Assembly (NCBI GenBank): GCA_900752905.1
Contig: CAADWX010000001.1
Location: 16,040 to 80,039, forward strand
Origin: Bacilli bacterium
GTDB taxonomy: Bacteria; Bacillota_I; Bacilli_A; RF39; UBA660
Reading direction: 5' to 3'
Length of the DNA stretch: 64,000 nt
The notes beneath the pieces are model-generated. The model worked only from the letters and a program-made list of their open reading frames with translations, was not told the origin of the DNA and searched no databases. The translations under genes were made by a program, and so were the position numbers. Of the stretch, positions 6,980 through 16,536 are shown one piece after another. The stretch's first letter is position 1. Each line of letters starts with the position of its first letter.

Positions 6980-8735
6980 ATAATTCTTTATTTTTTATTG
7001 CTTTTTTTAGTAATATTATAAGTTCATCAATAGATATAGTTACTGTTTCTGTGGTACCAAATTTTCTATAACTTATTAAATTATTATCAACTTCATTTTG
7101 GCCAATTATTAATGTAAATGGAATTTTATGAGTTTGACTTTCACGTATTTTATATGATAATTTTTCATCTCTGTTGTCAAGTTCAACCCTTATATTTTCA
7201 TCCAATAATTTTTCATGTAACTTGTTACAATATTCTAGATGATATTCATTATTAACAGGAATTATATTAACTTGTACTGGTGATAACCAAAGTGGAAGAT
7301 TCCCTTTTGTTTCCTCTAAAATATAAGCCATAAACCTATCAATTGAACCTAATATTGCTCTATGTAATACAACAGGTGTTTTCTTTGACCCATCCTTATC
7401 AACATATTTTAAATCGAATTTAGCAGGTAAACAAAAATCTAATTGACAAGTAGATAATGTATATTCATTACCAACAGCAGGTCTAACATTAACATCTAAC
7501 TTTGGGCCATAAAAAGCTGCCTCTCCTATTTCTTCAGTATAATTAATACCAAGTTCATTTAGAACCTCTCTAAGTCCATTTTCTGCTTTTTCCCACATTT
7601 CATCATCTTGATGATACTTTTCTTTATCCTCTGAATCACGAAGAGATAAAACAAATCTATAGTCTTTAATTCCAAAGTCTTTATATGTATCTAGTATTAA
7701 ATCAACAACTTTTTTAAATTCATCCTTTATTTGTTCAGGTGTTACAAATAAATGTGCATCATTTTGGCAAAAATGTCTTCCTCTTTCTATTCCTTTTAAT
7801 GAACCACTTGATTCATATCTAAAATCATGAGCAATTTCACCAATTCTTATAGGTAAATCCCTATATGAATGTAATTTATTAGCATATATCATCATGTGAT
7901 GAGGACAATTCATTGGTCTTAACACAAAACTTTCTCCATCGACCTCCATTGCAGGAAACATGTTTTCTTTATAATGTTCCCAATGTCCACTTGTTTTATA
8001 TAATTCTACATTTCCAACACATGGTGTCATAACATGTTGATATCCAAGCCTTTTTTCTTTGTTTTTTATATAATTTTCTAATTCTTGCCATATTATATAT
8101 CCATTTGGTAAAAACATAGGTAATCCCCTACCAACTAAATCATCAGTCATAAATAAATCTAGATCTTTACCTATTTTTCTATGATCACGTAGCTTTGCTT
8201 CTTCAAGATAAGATAAATAGTTCATCAAATCTTCTTCTTTTTCAAAACAAACGCCATAAATTCTTTGAAGCATTTTGTTTTTTGAATCACCTTTCCAATA
8301 TGCTCCACTTACTTTTACAAGTTTAAAATACTTCATATCTTTCGTAGAATTCATATGCGGTCCTCTGCATAAATCAATAAAATCACCTTGTTGGTATGCA
8401 GAAATTACTGTATCGTTTTCATTCATTCTTCTAATTAAATCTATTTTATATGGATCATCTTTAAACATTTCTAATGCATTTTGTTTAGTAAGCTCTATTC
8501 TTTTAATTAACTTATTGTCCTTACTGATTTTTTTCATTTCTTTCTCTATTTTAGGTAAATCATCTTCTTTTATTACATCATCACCTAAATCAATATCATA
8601 ATAAAATCCTTCTTCCACAACAGGGCCTACCCAAAACTTTGCATTTGGATATAAATGTTTTATAGCATGTGCAAGTAAATGCGCACAACTATGATTTAAT
8701 TTATTTAAATCTTCATTTTCTTTAAAATTAATCAT
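6978..8735 (-). CDS. thrS: Threonyl-tRNA synthetase
   Basis: This 585-residue class II enzyme charges tRNA-Thr. The editing domain motif HSCAHLLAHA starts near residue 15, so the N-terminal TGS domain of typical 640-residue enzymes is missing. Motif 2 (ERGRHFCQNDAHLF) and motif 3 (GSIDRFMAYILEE) and the zinc-site region NCPHHM are present, as is the C-terminal anticodon domain. The ATG at 8735 is well placed after GAGGAGAATAAT. It is the second gene of an operon headed by a threonine T-box leader, with an unknown 148-residue protein between. Confidence 0.96.
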   Translation of the reverse strand: MINFKENEDLNKLNHSCAHLLAHAIKHLYPNAKFWVGPVVEEGFYYDIDLGDDVIKEDDLPKIEKEMKKISKDNKLIKRIELTKQNALEMFKDDPYKIDLIRRMNENDTVISAYQQGDFIDLCRGPHMNSTKDMKYFKLVKVSGAYWKGDSKNKMLQRIYGVCFEKEEDLMNYLSYLEEAKLRDHRKIGKDLDLFMTDDLVGRGLPMFLPNGYIIWQELENYIKNKEKRLGYQHVMTPCVGNVELYKTSGHWEHYKENMFPAMEVDGESFVLRPMNCPHHMMIYANKLHSYRDLPIRIGEIAHDFRYESSGSLKGIERGRHFCQNDAHLFVTPEQIKDEFKKVVDLILDTYKDFGIKDYRFVLSLRDSEDKEKYHQDDEMWEKAENGLREVLNELGINYTEEIGEAAFYGPKLDVNVRPAVGNEYTLSTCQLDFCLPAKFDLKYVDKDGSKKTPVVLHRAILGSIDRFMAYILEETKGNLPLWLSPVQVNIIPVNNEYHLEYCNKLHEKLLDENIRVELDNRDEKLSYKIRESQTHKIPFTLIIGQNEVDNNLISYRKFGTTETVTISIDELIILLKKAIKNKEL

Positions 8736-8752
8736 ATTATTCTCCTCTTTAC

Positions 8753-9199
8753 TTATCTTATTCCTCTTCTTATTAAAGTCTTAACTCTATTTAATTTTTG
8801 TGTAATACAAGGTTCTGCCTCGAAAAAATCATTCGATAATACTTCCCCATTTGGAAGTTCTCTATAACCTTGTTCTTCCAGATATCTTTTTCTTACTAAG
8901 TCTCTCTTTAATTTTTCCTCATTTTGTTTAATTTGATTGCATAACATAGAAAGATTTATTGGCCTTTCATACGGAATAATTTTGCCTACATCATCTCTTA
9001 CTAAAATATATGTACCATTTAATATATCTTCTTTTTTTATTTTTTTAAAATTAACATGTGTTAAGTGTGTTTTCCCTTTCATAATTAAATAATTTGAAAA
9101 CTCTTCATGTGTTAACTTCAATTTTCCATCATACTTAAGATTTAAAAAATTCCACATAAACTCTCTTATTTCCAAAATGTTTTTTCTACTTACGTTCAT
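8753..9199 (-). CDS. Uncharacterised protein in the thrS T-box operon
   Basis: I do not recognise this 148-residue protein. It is soluble, strongly basic at the end (KTLIRRGIR), with no signal peptide, membrane segment or cysteine pair motif; a helical stretch at about 90-110 (KQNEEKLKRDLVRKRYLEEQ) is likely coiled coil. The start is taken at 9199, where ATG is preceded by GGAGGAG (9205-9211); the longer frame would start inside the T-box terminator. The T-box and the 17-nt gap to thrS mean it is co-induced with thrS on threonine starvation. Bacilli often carry a sporulation gene ytxC between dnaI and thrS, but no similarity to it is evident. Confidence 0.8.
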   Translation of the reverse strand: MNVSRKNILEIREFMWNFLNLKYDGKLKLTHEEFSNYLIMKGKTHLTHVNFKKIKKEDILNGTYILVRDDVGKIIPYERPINLSMLCNQIKQNEEKLKRDLVRKRYLEEQGYRELPNGEVLSNDFFEAEPCITQKLNRVKTLIRRGIR

Positions 9200-9218
9200 A
9201 CATACTCCTCCAAAACGC

Positions 9219-9418
9219 AAAAAAGAATAGTACTAAGGAGTGCAGAAAGCACGGTACCATCCTTTTTTTTACTTTTATATTTTTAACGGAATAACCCGGA
9301 AACTCTTTTGAGTTCAGTTCATTGGTAGTAATTATTAAATTTTACTTTTAGGCTTTCACCATTCCTAAATCGCTAAAATTAGTTTTATTCAATAATCATG
9401 TCCAAATCAAAACTATTA
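9219..9418 (-). promoter_or_regulatory. T-box riboswitch leader (threonine specifier)
   Basis: On the minus strand the leader contains the distal stem I motif GGTGAAAGCC, a specifier ACC (9324-9326, followed by A), and the T-box TGGTACCGTGC (centred on 9255). The competing terminator pairs 9254-9262 with 9225-9233 around GTGC/GCAC and ends in six Ts (9219-9224). Specifier ACC reads threonine, matching thrS downstream. Uncharged tRNA-Thr should stabilise the antiterminator and allow transcription. Confidence 0.93.
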
Positions 9419-9423
9419 CTTAA

Positions 9424-9451
9424 ATTTTACCACTAATTTTTAATTTGTCAA
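9424..9451 (-). promoter_or_regulatory. Promoter of the T-box/thrS operon
   Basis: On the minus strand TTGACA (9446-9451), 16-nt spacer, TAAAAT (9424-9429) with an upstream TGG. It abuts the stop codon of the previous gene. Confidence 0.75.
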
Positions 9452-12097
9452 TCACAAATTAAATTGTTTTAATTTATTCCTTTTAGCATTATTTTTAAAT
9501 ACTATATCTTCTGGCTTAATATGATTAATACTTAGATTTAACTCATGCTCTAATTTTTCACATTCTTTTAAATATTTTGATTTATCTTTAAGCTTTTGGT
9601 TATTAAAAATAATATCTGTAATTAATCGTTGATTAAAAATAAATAAATAATTAATGTCATTTATTAAATTTAAATTATATGTTCCATCAACTTCGAATGC
9701 TTTTGTAGAATAATTATATTCACCTACATTATTACTAATAATAGTGTATAACTTCTTAAAATCAATTACATTCAACCTATTAAATATATTACTTAAATTA
9801 TTCATATGATTTATATAATCATTTATATATTCTTTTCCACAATAAATAAATGGTAGTTTATTTTCATCAATATAATTTATAAATTCTTCATTAAGTAATA
9901 TTTCAATAGATTCATCAATTGTATAGCTTTCGAAATCTTTAATATTCTTAGAAGCTAGAATTTTTTTGGATAATTGACTTAAGTTTTTCAATAAAGTATT
10001 ATTTTCCTCATCTATGAAGATTTTACTTTTATAAATCTTAAAATCTGTAATACAATTACCTTTTTCAATATTAAATTCATATGTAATTGTAGGATTTTCT
10101 TCATTATATTTTAATGCTAATTTTCTTTTTATATTTTCACTAATTTTTTCATGTTCAATCATGCAGTTATAAATTTTACTATCCACTGATGTATATGGTG
10201 CGACAATTTTACTTGTATCTATTACATGTATTTTAAGTTTTCTCTTATCACCATCTTGAGATAATGAATAAGCATTAATTCCATTTAATGTGATACAGTC
10301 ATCTAATACATTTACTCTATTGTCTTTTTTCAAACAATGTGTTCTATTATTTGATAATAACTCAGTTTGCCATCTTAATTGTCTTTCATCAACTTTTCTA
10401 AATTTTAATTTCTTTTCATAATATAAATATTGACTTTTTAATTTTCTTACTTCTTTTTTTGCTAAGGTTTTTCTATCTTCTTTATATATTTCTTTATCTA
10501 GATAAAGTATAAAATCATCTAATATATAGTCAATTGTTACTTTATCTTCAAAATTCAACTTCAAATTACTATTGTTCATGAATAATAAATATACTTGTTT
10601 TAAATAATCTGGATTTATAAAACAACCATTTTTATCTTTTAACATTTCTTTATAATTATAGATATATTCCTTTAATATATTTATAATTATATGTTCATTA
10701 CTATGTTCTTTTACTCTAACATTTACTATTTCTGGCATATAATTAATTATTTTTTTTACATATGGATATCCATTTTCATCTTTTAAATAGTATTTTATGA
10801 CATCACATCTATAATCATGTTCTGTACTTTTTGTATCTTCTTTATAATTTTTACAAATAAAATCAAATACAATTCTCAATTCCTTTAATATAGAACGTTC
10901 CAATTCATTATCATCATTTTTATTTAACGAAAGTAATCTATATCTAATTGTATCTTTTATTGAATTTATCATAACAATATCTTTATCATCTTTAATTTCT
11001 TCATCAATTATTTTGTTAGATATATACTTTGATACATTAAGAATACTTATTGAATAGTCTTTAACATAATTCATAACTAAATACTTATATGCTGTTAAAA
11101 TTTCTAATAAAGTATATCTGTCTAAACAATCATTATTTTTAATTTTATCAACTACTTCTAGCTCTTTTTTCGACAATTTTGAATTATTATTTATTTCATT
11201 GCTATTCTTTTTTGAAATATTTTTTCTCTTTTTATGTTCTATTTTTATAGCTTCATTAGAATATTCCTCAATTTCTTTTACATATTTATAAATTTCTTTT
11301 GAAGTATTCTTTTCTAGTGTGGAATAAATATCTATACATTTACTTTTCAATAAATTTAATAGTTTTATTCTTTTATTTATATCTGTTTCATTTTCTAGTT
11401 TTTTTAATGTTTCTAATATATTCGTATTAATTTTCAAATCAATGGTTAATATTTGCTTTTCATTTAGTTTCAATACAGGATAATAATATTTCTTTTTAAC
11501 AATTATTTCTTTTTTACTTGCTTTAATTTTATCCTTTATTTCATACTCTATTTTTATCAAATTATTTATATATCTATATATTCGTTCAAAAGTCTTATAT
11601 TCAGATCCAAAATTTTCTTTTTTTATTTTGATATTTGCTTTTGAATATATTTGTTTTAATTGAATTAATATTAAAATCCTTTTATCTGTATCAAATTCAT
11701 AATTTAACTTATCAAATAGAACATAAGTATTTCTATTAAGAATAACATCAATATTTTTAATTTCTGTATCGTTAATTTTAAATAATAAATTTTTATTTTT
11801 TATTTTAATACTATGTTCTACCTCAATATAGTCTTTAATTTCTTTATATAAATCTATGTTTTCTTTAAATTTTTCTATTTCACTAATAGATTTAAATACT
11901 CTATTTGTTTTTAAATACTTTTCATATTGTTTTTTCAAATTACTTAGTTTTTCATACTTTGTAGTTGCACTATCTATTAGGGCATTTAAAAGTTTTATTT
12001 TATCATTATAATTTAATAGTTGTATTTTTTTTGATAAATACATTCTTTTTTTATTAATTGAATTAATTTTTTCTATTTTTCTTACTATATTTTCCAT
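9452..12097 (-). CDS. Large coiled-coil protein with a divergent RNase II/R (RNB)-like C-terminus
   Basis: The first 570 or so residues of this 881-residue protein are lysine/isoleucine-rich helical sequence without recognised domains. From about residue 590 the order of elements resembles an RNB exonuclease core: NRVNVLDDCITLNG (compare D-x-DDA), KIHVIDTSKIVAP (compare VHIADVSHFV), NPTITYEFNIEKGN, and a late NDINYLFIFNQRLITDII (compare TSPIRRYADL). Two of the four catalytic aspartates and the TSPIRR arginines appear to be missing, so nuclease activity is doubtful. It follows dnaI by 12 nt, suggesting an operon with dnaB-dnaI. The RNB relation is my inference from pattern, not a proven homology. 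Confidence 0.5.
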   Translation of the reverse strand: MENIVRKIEKINSINKKRMYLSKKIQLLNYNDKIKLLNALIDSATTKYEKLSNLKKQYEKYLKTNRVFKSISEIEKFKENIDLYKEIKDYIEVEHSIKIKNKNLLFKINDTEIKNIDVILNRNTYVLFDKLNYEFDTDKRILILIQLKQIYSKANIKIKKENFGSEYKTFERIYRYINNLIKIEYEIKDKIKASKKEIIVKKKYYYPVLKLNEKQILTIDLKINTNILETLKKLENETDINKRIKLLNLLKSKCIDIYSTLEKNTSKEIYKYVKEIEEYSNEAIKIEHKKRKNISKKNSNEINNNSKLSKKELEVVDKIKNNDCLDRYTLLEILTAYKYLVMNYVKDYSISILNVSKYISNKIIDEEIKDDKDIVMINSIKDTIRYRLLSLNKNDDNELERSILKELRIVFDFICKNYKEDTKSTEHDYRCDVIKYYLKDENGYPYVKKIINYMPEIVNVRVKEHSNEHIIINILKEYIYNYKEMLKDKNGCFINPDYLKQVYLLFMNNSNLKLNFEDKVTIDYILDDFILYLDKEIYKEDRKTLAKKEVRKLKSQYLYYEKKLKFRKVDERQLRWQTELLSNNRTHCLKKDNRVNVLDDCITLNGINAYSLSQDGDKRKLKIHVIDTSKIVAPYTSVDSKIYNCMIEHEKISENIKRKLALKYNEENPTITYEFNIEKGNCITDFKIYKSKIFIDEENNTLLKNLSQLSKKILASKNIKDFESYTIDESIEILLNEEFINYIDENKLPFIYCGKEYINDYINHMNNLSNIFNRLNVIDFKKLYTIISNNVGEYNYSTKAFEVDGTYNLNLINDINYLFIFNQRLITDIIFNNQKLKDKSKYLKECEKLEHELNLSINHIKPEDIVFKNNAKRNKLKQFNL

Positions 12098-12109
12098 AAA
12101 AGCCCAACC

Positions 12110-13033
12110 TTACTTCCTATAATTTTTTGTAACTAAATTAAATTCACTAGTTAACTGTCTTACCCTCTCAATTATTCTTTTAGCTTTTATTTCTTCTATT
12201 CCATCTTTACTATTAGAAAGATGTTGTTCTAACATATTTATATCTAAATTAGATGTAAAAAATGTTGGCAATTCATCTTGCATTCTATATTGAAGTATTG
12301 GTCCCAATACCTCATCTCTTTCCCATGAAGTATTTGCTTCAGCACCTATATCATCAATAAGTAAAATAGGTATCTTTTTTACTTTATTTAGTACAGTTAT
12401 ATATTCTTCTTTTCCAAATAAAGTTTTTAAATAAGATATATATTCAGGCCAATATACAATAGAACTTTTTATATTATTTTTAGCAAGTTCATTAAACACA
12501 GCAGAAACTAAATATGTTTTTCCACTTCCAAAGCTTCCACTTAAATATATTCCTTTTACCTTTTCACCATTTAAATACTTTTCTAGAAAATCCATAAGAT
12601 AAGTTATAACAGGATATCTAGACGCATCTTTTTTGTATATATCCTTTATTCTAGCGTTTGCTATTTCCTTCGGTTCATTATATACATAAACATTATCTTT
12701 ATATGAGTTTTCCTTTTCATATTTATTCTTAAATTTACAAGCCTTATATCCAAAAGAAAGTGATTTATCTTTTTTATTTGGTAAATAAGCATATCCACAT
12801 ATTTTATTTTTACATTCAATTAATCCCTTGCAATTTAAACAATGATCATATTCAATAGATGATTCTTCCAACTCACTTGTATATTTAGATAATACTTCTA
12901 TATTTAATTTCAATTTATCTACAAGGCGTTTAAATTTATCGTTACTATATGATTCATTAAAAGCTTTATATAATTCTGTTTCAAGATTCTTTTTTTTATT
13001 ATATTTATCAATTGAATCAATTACATTTTTCAT
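12110..13033 (-). CDS. dnaI: Primosomal protein DnaI (helicase loader)
   Basis: This 307-residue AAA+ protein loads the replicative helicase at origins and restart sites. An N-terminal cysteine cluster (CLNC near 66-69 and CKNKIC near 74-79) matches the zinc-binding helicase-interaction domain. The ATPase domain has Walker A GSFGSGKTY (about 165-173) and Walker B ILLIDDIGAE (about 222-231), plus a sensor stretch FFTSNLD. Length is normal. It lies directly downstream of dnaB as in Bacillus, with a GTAGGTGAA ribosome site. Confidence 0.93.
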   Translation of the reverse strand: MKNVIDSIDKYNKKKNLETELYKAFNESYSNDKFKRLVDKLKLNIEVLSKYTSELEESSIEYDHCLNCKGLIECKNKICGYAYLPNKKDKSLSFGYKACKFKNKYEKENSYKDNVYVYNEPKEIANARIKDIYKKDASRYPVITYLMDFLEKYLNGEKVKGIYLSGSFGSGKTYLVSAVFNELAKNNIKSSIVYWPEYISYLKTLFGKEEYITVLNKVKKIPILLIDDIGAEANTSWERDEVLGPILQYRMQDELPTFFTSNLDINMLEQHLSNSKDGIEEIKAKRIIERVRQLTSEFNLVTKNYRK

Positions 13034-13045
13034 ATTTCAATTCAC

Positions 13046-14323
13046 CTACTCAAATTTGCTTAGCATTTCTTCCATCTTTTTAATATCTTCAGCACTACCT
13101 TGCTTCATGTCATTTTCTTGCTTTGCCCATTCTGGAACACTCTCTAAAACTTTAACTTTCTTTGTTGTTTTAGTTTTATTTCTATTTTTATATTCTTGGT
13201 TTGCTAAAGCCATAGCATCTTCTACCGTTTCTATTTTACTTCTTGAAAACTGTGTCGCTACAGCATCAACAAAATTTTTATTTAATTTATTATTGCTTAT
13301 TTTAAGTACATAATCAATAATAACATTTACAACTCCAGGATTTAAATTCATATCATCAAGAAGATATTCTAATATATTTATTTCATGCTTAGTCGGTTTA
13401 TCACCACCATGCTTATTACATATAAATTCATATGGGCTCATTGTTTCAAATTGATATATTATTTTATCTTTTTTACTGTTCCCATATTCTTTTCTTAAAC
13501 GTTCGGGTTGCTTTTTATATACAATTCCAACCACTTTATCAGGATTTTCAAACTTATAATATTTTCTTGCATTTTCTTTTAAAAGTTCTTTACTTATTTT
13601 TTTATCTATAATTGAATTTTTAATCAATTCTAGCATTTCTGAATCATTATAATTATAAATAAATGACAATTTATATAAAAAATCTTTTATTTCATTTGTA
13701 ACATATTTTGTATCTAGTAGTTCTTCGGGTATAAGACTTATTGTATTTTCTAAATTAAATGAAGATAATATTTTTAGTTTGTTCTTTTTATTTTCTCTTA
13801 AATCACCTAATATAGGTCTATAACTATCAAAATCAATACTCATAAATATATCATTAAATGATGAAGTTATATCTTCATATTCATCTAAATTTATAGTTGG
13901 AATTTTAAAATAAGAAACTATTCTTTCAAACTCAGTTTCACCGACACTATTATATAAACTTATATTTAAAACAGGATTATTCAAAAATTCATAAACAGAT
14001 AAAGGAGAATACAATTCATATACATATTCATTTGTAATACCTCTTTTAACATATGTTTTTAAAAGTCCTATACCTTCTAACTTTTCTCTAGAATTTATAA
14101 TTTCATCTAGATCCATTTGAGTATTATTTATAAGATGTAGATGTGTCCAATCAGATGAAGTTATATCATTTTGATCTAAATATGCCCAAAGGGAAAAATA
14201 TAGACTAATTGATGATTGACCTATTATAGGCTGATATAGCATGAAAAGAATTTTTCTATCACTATCATTTAAAATTGATTTATTTATAACAATAAATTTA
14301 TCTGATGGTATAACTCTTTCCAT
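13046..14323 (-). CDS. dnaB: Replication initiation/membrane attachment protein DnaB (DnaD-like)
   Basis: This 425-residue protein matches Gram-positive DnaB, the helicase co-loader, not the DnaB helicase. It has an N-terminal winged-helix region (about 10-110), and a C-terminal DnaD/DnaB_2-type helical domain (about 290-375) with the SPYEFICNKHGGDKPTKHE opening and a late YKNRNKTK basic patch. The ATG at 14323 follows GGGTGAG and is preferred over a GTG four codons upstream. dnaB-dnaI order and strand are those of Bacilli, which helps place the organism. Confidence 0.87.
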   Translation of the reverse strand: MERVIPSDKFIVINKSILNDSDRKILFMLYQPIIGQSSISLYFSLWAYLDQNDITSSDWTHLHLINNTQMDLDEIINSREKLEGIGLLKTYVKRGITNEYVYELYSPLSVYEFLNNPVLNISLYNSVGETEFERIVSYFKIPTINLDEYEDITSSFNDIFMSIDFDSYRPILGDLRENKKNKLKILSSFNLENTISLIPEELLDTKYVTNEIKDFLYKLSFIYNYNDSEMLELIKNSIIDKKISKELLKENARKYYKFENPDKVVGIVYKKQPERLRKEYGNSKKDKIIYQFETMSPYEFICNKHGGDKPTKHEINILEYLLDDMNLNPGVVNVIIDYVLKISNNKLNKNFVDAVATQFSRSKIETVEDAMALANQEYKNRNKTKTTKKVKVLESVPEWAKQENDMKQGSAEDIKKMEEMLSKFE

Positions 14324-14373
14324 AAACTCACCCACTAACTAAACATATTTTAACATAAAAAATAAGAATTAAA

Positions 14374-14397
14374 AACAAGTTTTATAAAAAACTTGTT
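14374..14397 (-). terminator. Terminator after the first FtsW/RodA gene
   Basis: A 10-bp stem (14374-14383 with 14388-14397), ATAA loop, then TTTTTAATTCTT on the minus strand. Confidence 0.75.
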
Positions 14398-15552
14398 CTA
14401 AACCTTTATTTTTTGATTTTTATTTTCTATATGTATTCTCTGAATAACTGCTAAAGAACAGAAAAGAGAAAGAGTAAATGAACCTCCATAAGATAAAAAT
14501 GGAAGTGGTACACCTGTTAAAGGAATAATACCAAATAATCCTCCTAAGTTAATGAATATATGGCAGAAAATATATATAGACATACCAAATGCTATATATC
14601 TTCCTCTTATTGTCTTAGATGTACTAGATATTTTAAGTATTCTATATAAAACAATAATATACAAAATTAATATTACACTTGAAAAAATAAACCCATATTC
14701 TTCTGCTATTATAGCAAATACTGAATCTGTATGAGCTTCTGGAATATAAGATTTTTGTGTACTATTACCTATTCCTACTCCAAATAATCCTCCAGAATTA
14801 ATAGCTATAAATCCATTACATATTTGATATCCACCACTTTCATATCTAGAACATGGATCAAAAAAATTAAATCTATTAAGTTGTTTTTCTGAAAATAATT
14901 TACCCGCATTAACAAAAATTATAAATATACCAACTACACCTAATATCAAAACAAGAAACAGAACTTTTAATTTATCACTTTTTAATATTGGACTTGCAAA
15001 AAACATAACAAAGAATATAACACATAAAATTATCATTGTACCCATATCTTTTTGTAAAAAAACCATTAATGGGAAAAATAATCCTGCAAATAATATAATA
15101 GCTAACATACTATTATGATCTTTATTTGGATTTCTTAATCTAAAATAAAAAGCTTCAAATAAAACACTTAAAAAAATTATCATTGTTGGTTTAGCAAGTT
15201 CACTTGGTTGTAAATTGAAAAAGCCAAAATCAATCCAGTTCTGATTACCACTCCAATTTTGTCCTATGAATAAAACTGCTACATTCAAAATGCCAACTAC
15301 AATAAATAAAACAAGTCCAAATACTCTATAATTTCTAGTTGGTTTCATAATTATATATATACTTATAATAACACTACCAATAAGTATTGCAGCTTGTTTA
15401 AAAAAATAATTATAAAGTGACGTATTATACTTTAATACTGCTACTTGACTAGAAGCTGTTACTATATTTAAAAGCCCAAAAACAAATAATATAACAGTAC
15501 ATATAAGTAATACTTTATCCATATCTTTAAGTGTATTTTTAAGTTTTTTCAT
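14398..15552 (-). CDS. FtsW/RodA/SpoVE-family peptidoglycan polymerase
   Basis: This 384-residue integral membrane protein has ten predicted membrane helices and SEDS-family signatures: QPSELAKPTMIIF in the middle, FGVGIGNSTQKSYIPEAHTDSVFAIIAEEYG, and a final GVPLPFLSYGGS. SEDS proteins polymerise lipid II into glycan strands together with a class B PBP. A second SEDS gene sits beside mraY (43868-44953), so this one may be RodA or the sporulation form SpoVE; sequence alone does not decide. It stands apart from other cell-wall genes, upstream of dnaB behind its own terminator. Confidence 0.88.
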   Translation of the reverse strand: MKKLKNTLKDMDKVLLICTVILFVFGLLNIVTASSQVAVLKYNTSLYNYFFKQAAILIGSVIISIYIIMKPTRNYRVFGLVLFIVVGILNVAVLFIGQNWSGNQNWIDFGFFNLQPSELAKPTMIIFLSVLFEAFYFRLRNPNKDHNSMLAIILFAGLFFPLMVFLQKDMGTMIILCVIFFVMFFASPILKSDKLKVLFLVLILGVVGIFIIFVNAGKLFSEKQLNRFNFFDPCSRYESGGYQICNGFIAINSGGLFGVGIGNSTQKSYIPEAHTDSVFAIIAEEYGFIFSSVILILYIIVLYRILKISSTSKTIRGRYIAFGMSIYIFCHIFINLGGLFGIIPLTGVPLPFLSYGGSFTLSLFCSLAVIQRIHIENKNQKIKV

Positions 15553-15694
15553 ACTTTCACTCCTATTTTATATAATAACACACTATTAAATAACTCTCAA
15601 GATAAAGTACATTTCTTTAAAATAATTTAGGCATATTCAATCACCTATTTTACATCTTTTGAGTAGACTATATTAGAAAAAGGAGGGGATTTTT

Positions 15695-15850
15695 TTGTAC
15701 TACTACGGAGGATATCAAGGATACGGAAATGCTTGCTGTAATCAAGGAAATTACGGATACGGTACTGGATATGGAGCAGCTATAATCCTTGTTCTATTTA
15801 TTTTACTTGTAATCATAATTGGTGCTGGAACATGGAATCGTAACAACTAA
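15695..15850 (+). CDS. YjcZ-like small Gly/Tyr-rich membrane protein (TTG start)
   Basis: This 51-residue product starts at TTG (15695) 6 nt after AGGAGGGG. Its first half is Tyr/Gly-rich (MYYYGGYQGYGNACC...) and the second half is one hydrophobic helix, AAIILVLFILLVIIIGAG (residues 28-45). That is the layout of YjcZ-family sporulation proteins, although they usually lack the CC pair. A terminator follows at once, so it is monocistronic. A role in the spore envelope is inferred from the family and from other sporulation genes nearby. Confidence 0.75.
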   Translation: MYYYGGYQGYGNACCNQGNYGYGTGYGAAIILVLFILLVIIIGAGTWNRNN

Positions 15851-15856
15851 TTAAAA

Positions 15857-15880
15857 GCCCTATTTTTATAGGGTTTTTAT
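15857..15880 (+). terminator. Terminator after the YjcZ-like gene
   Basis: CCCTAT (15858-15863), loop TTTT, ATAGGG (15868-15873), then TTTTTAT. Confidence 0.85.
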
Positions 15881-15927
15881 TGTTTTTAAATTAAATTTGT
15901 GCTAAAATATATTCACTGGTGATGTAT

Positions 15928-16476
15928 ATGTTTAAAAAATTAAAAATATTAGATGAGAAAAATAAAATATTAAGAGAAATTTCTAAAGAAGTAACTGAAC
16001 CACTTACTAAAGAAGAAAAGGAAACAATAAATCAAATAATACTTAATTTAAAATATAGTCAAATAGAAAATTTATCTAAAAAATATGATTTACGCCCTGG
16101 TATGGGTTTAGCCTTCCCTCAAATTGGAATTTTAAAACGTATTATAGTAATTGTCTATGAATATGAAGAAGGAAAATTTGAAAACTATGTTGTAGTAAAT
16201 CCAAAAATAGTTAGTAATTCAACAGAAATTATAGCTGCAGAAGCAGGAGAAGGATGTCTTAGTGTTAACAGAGAAGTTGATGGCCATGTACCAAGATATG
16301 CACGTGTTACTGTAGAAGGATTAGATACTGATGGAAATAAAATAACAATTCGAGCAAGAGAGGATTTATCTATAGCCTTTCAACATGAAATAGATCATTT
16401 AAATGGAATTCTATTTTATGATAGAATAGATAAAAATAAACCATTCTTTACAGATGATGAAATAAGATTAATATAA
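15928..16476 (+). CDS. def: Peptide deformylase
   Basis: This 182-residue metalloenzyme removes the formyl group from nascent protein N-termini. The three family motifs are visible: GMGLAFPQIG (family GxGLAAxQ), EGCLS with the metal-binding cysteine, and HEIDHLNG with both metal histidines and the catalytic glutamate. The insert between motifs and the length fit type 2 deformylases of Gram-positives. The ATG at 15928 lies 4 nt after GGTGAT; upstream GTG and ATG codons overlap that site. Followed by its own terminator. Confidence 0.95.
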   Translation: MFKKLKILDEKNKILREISKEVTEPLTKEEKETINQIILNLKYSQIENLSKKYDLRPGMGLAFPQIGILKRIIVIVYEYEEGKFENYVVVNPKIVSNSTEIIAAEAGEGCLSVNREVDGHVPRYARVTVEGLDTDGNKITIRAREDLSIAFQHEIDHLNGILFYDRIDKNKPFFTDDEIRLI

Positions 16477-16478
16477 AG

Positions 16479-16506
16479 ATTTACCTTAGGGGGGTAAATT
16501 TTTTTC
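16479..16506 (+). terminator. Terminator after def
   Basis: ATTTACC (16479-16485) pairs with GGTAAAT (16493-16499), followed by Ts. Confidence 0.8.
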
Positions 16507-16536
16507 TTTATGTGGTATAATAAATTTGGTGATAAA

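Noticed and set aside
9200-9220. Longer start for the T-box operon protein
   Set aside because: It would begin within the leader next to the terminator T run and include the ribosome site of the true ATG at 9199.
14398-15552. First SEDS gene as part of the dnaB operon
   Set aside because: A strong terminator (14374-14397) separates them and there is no functional tie.
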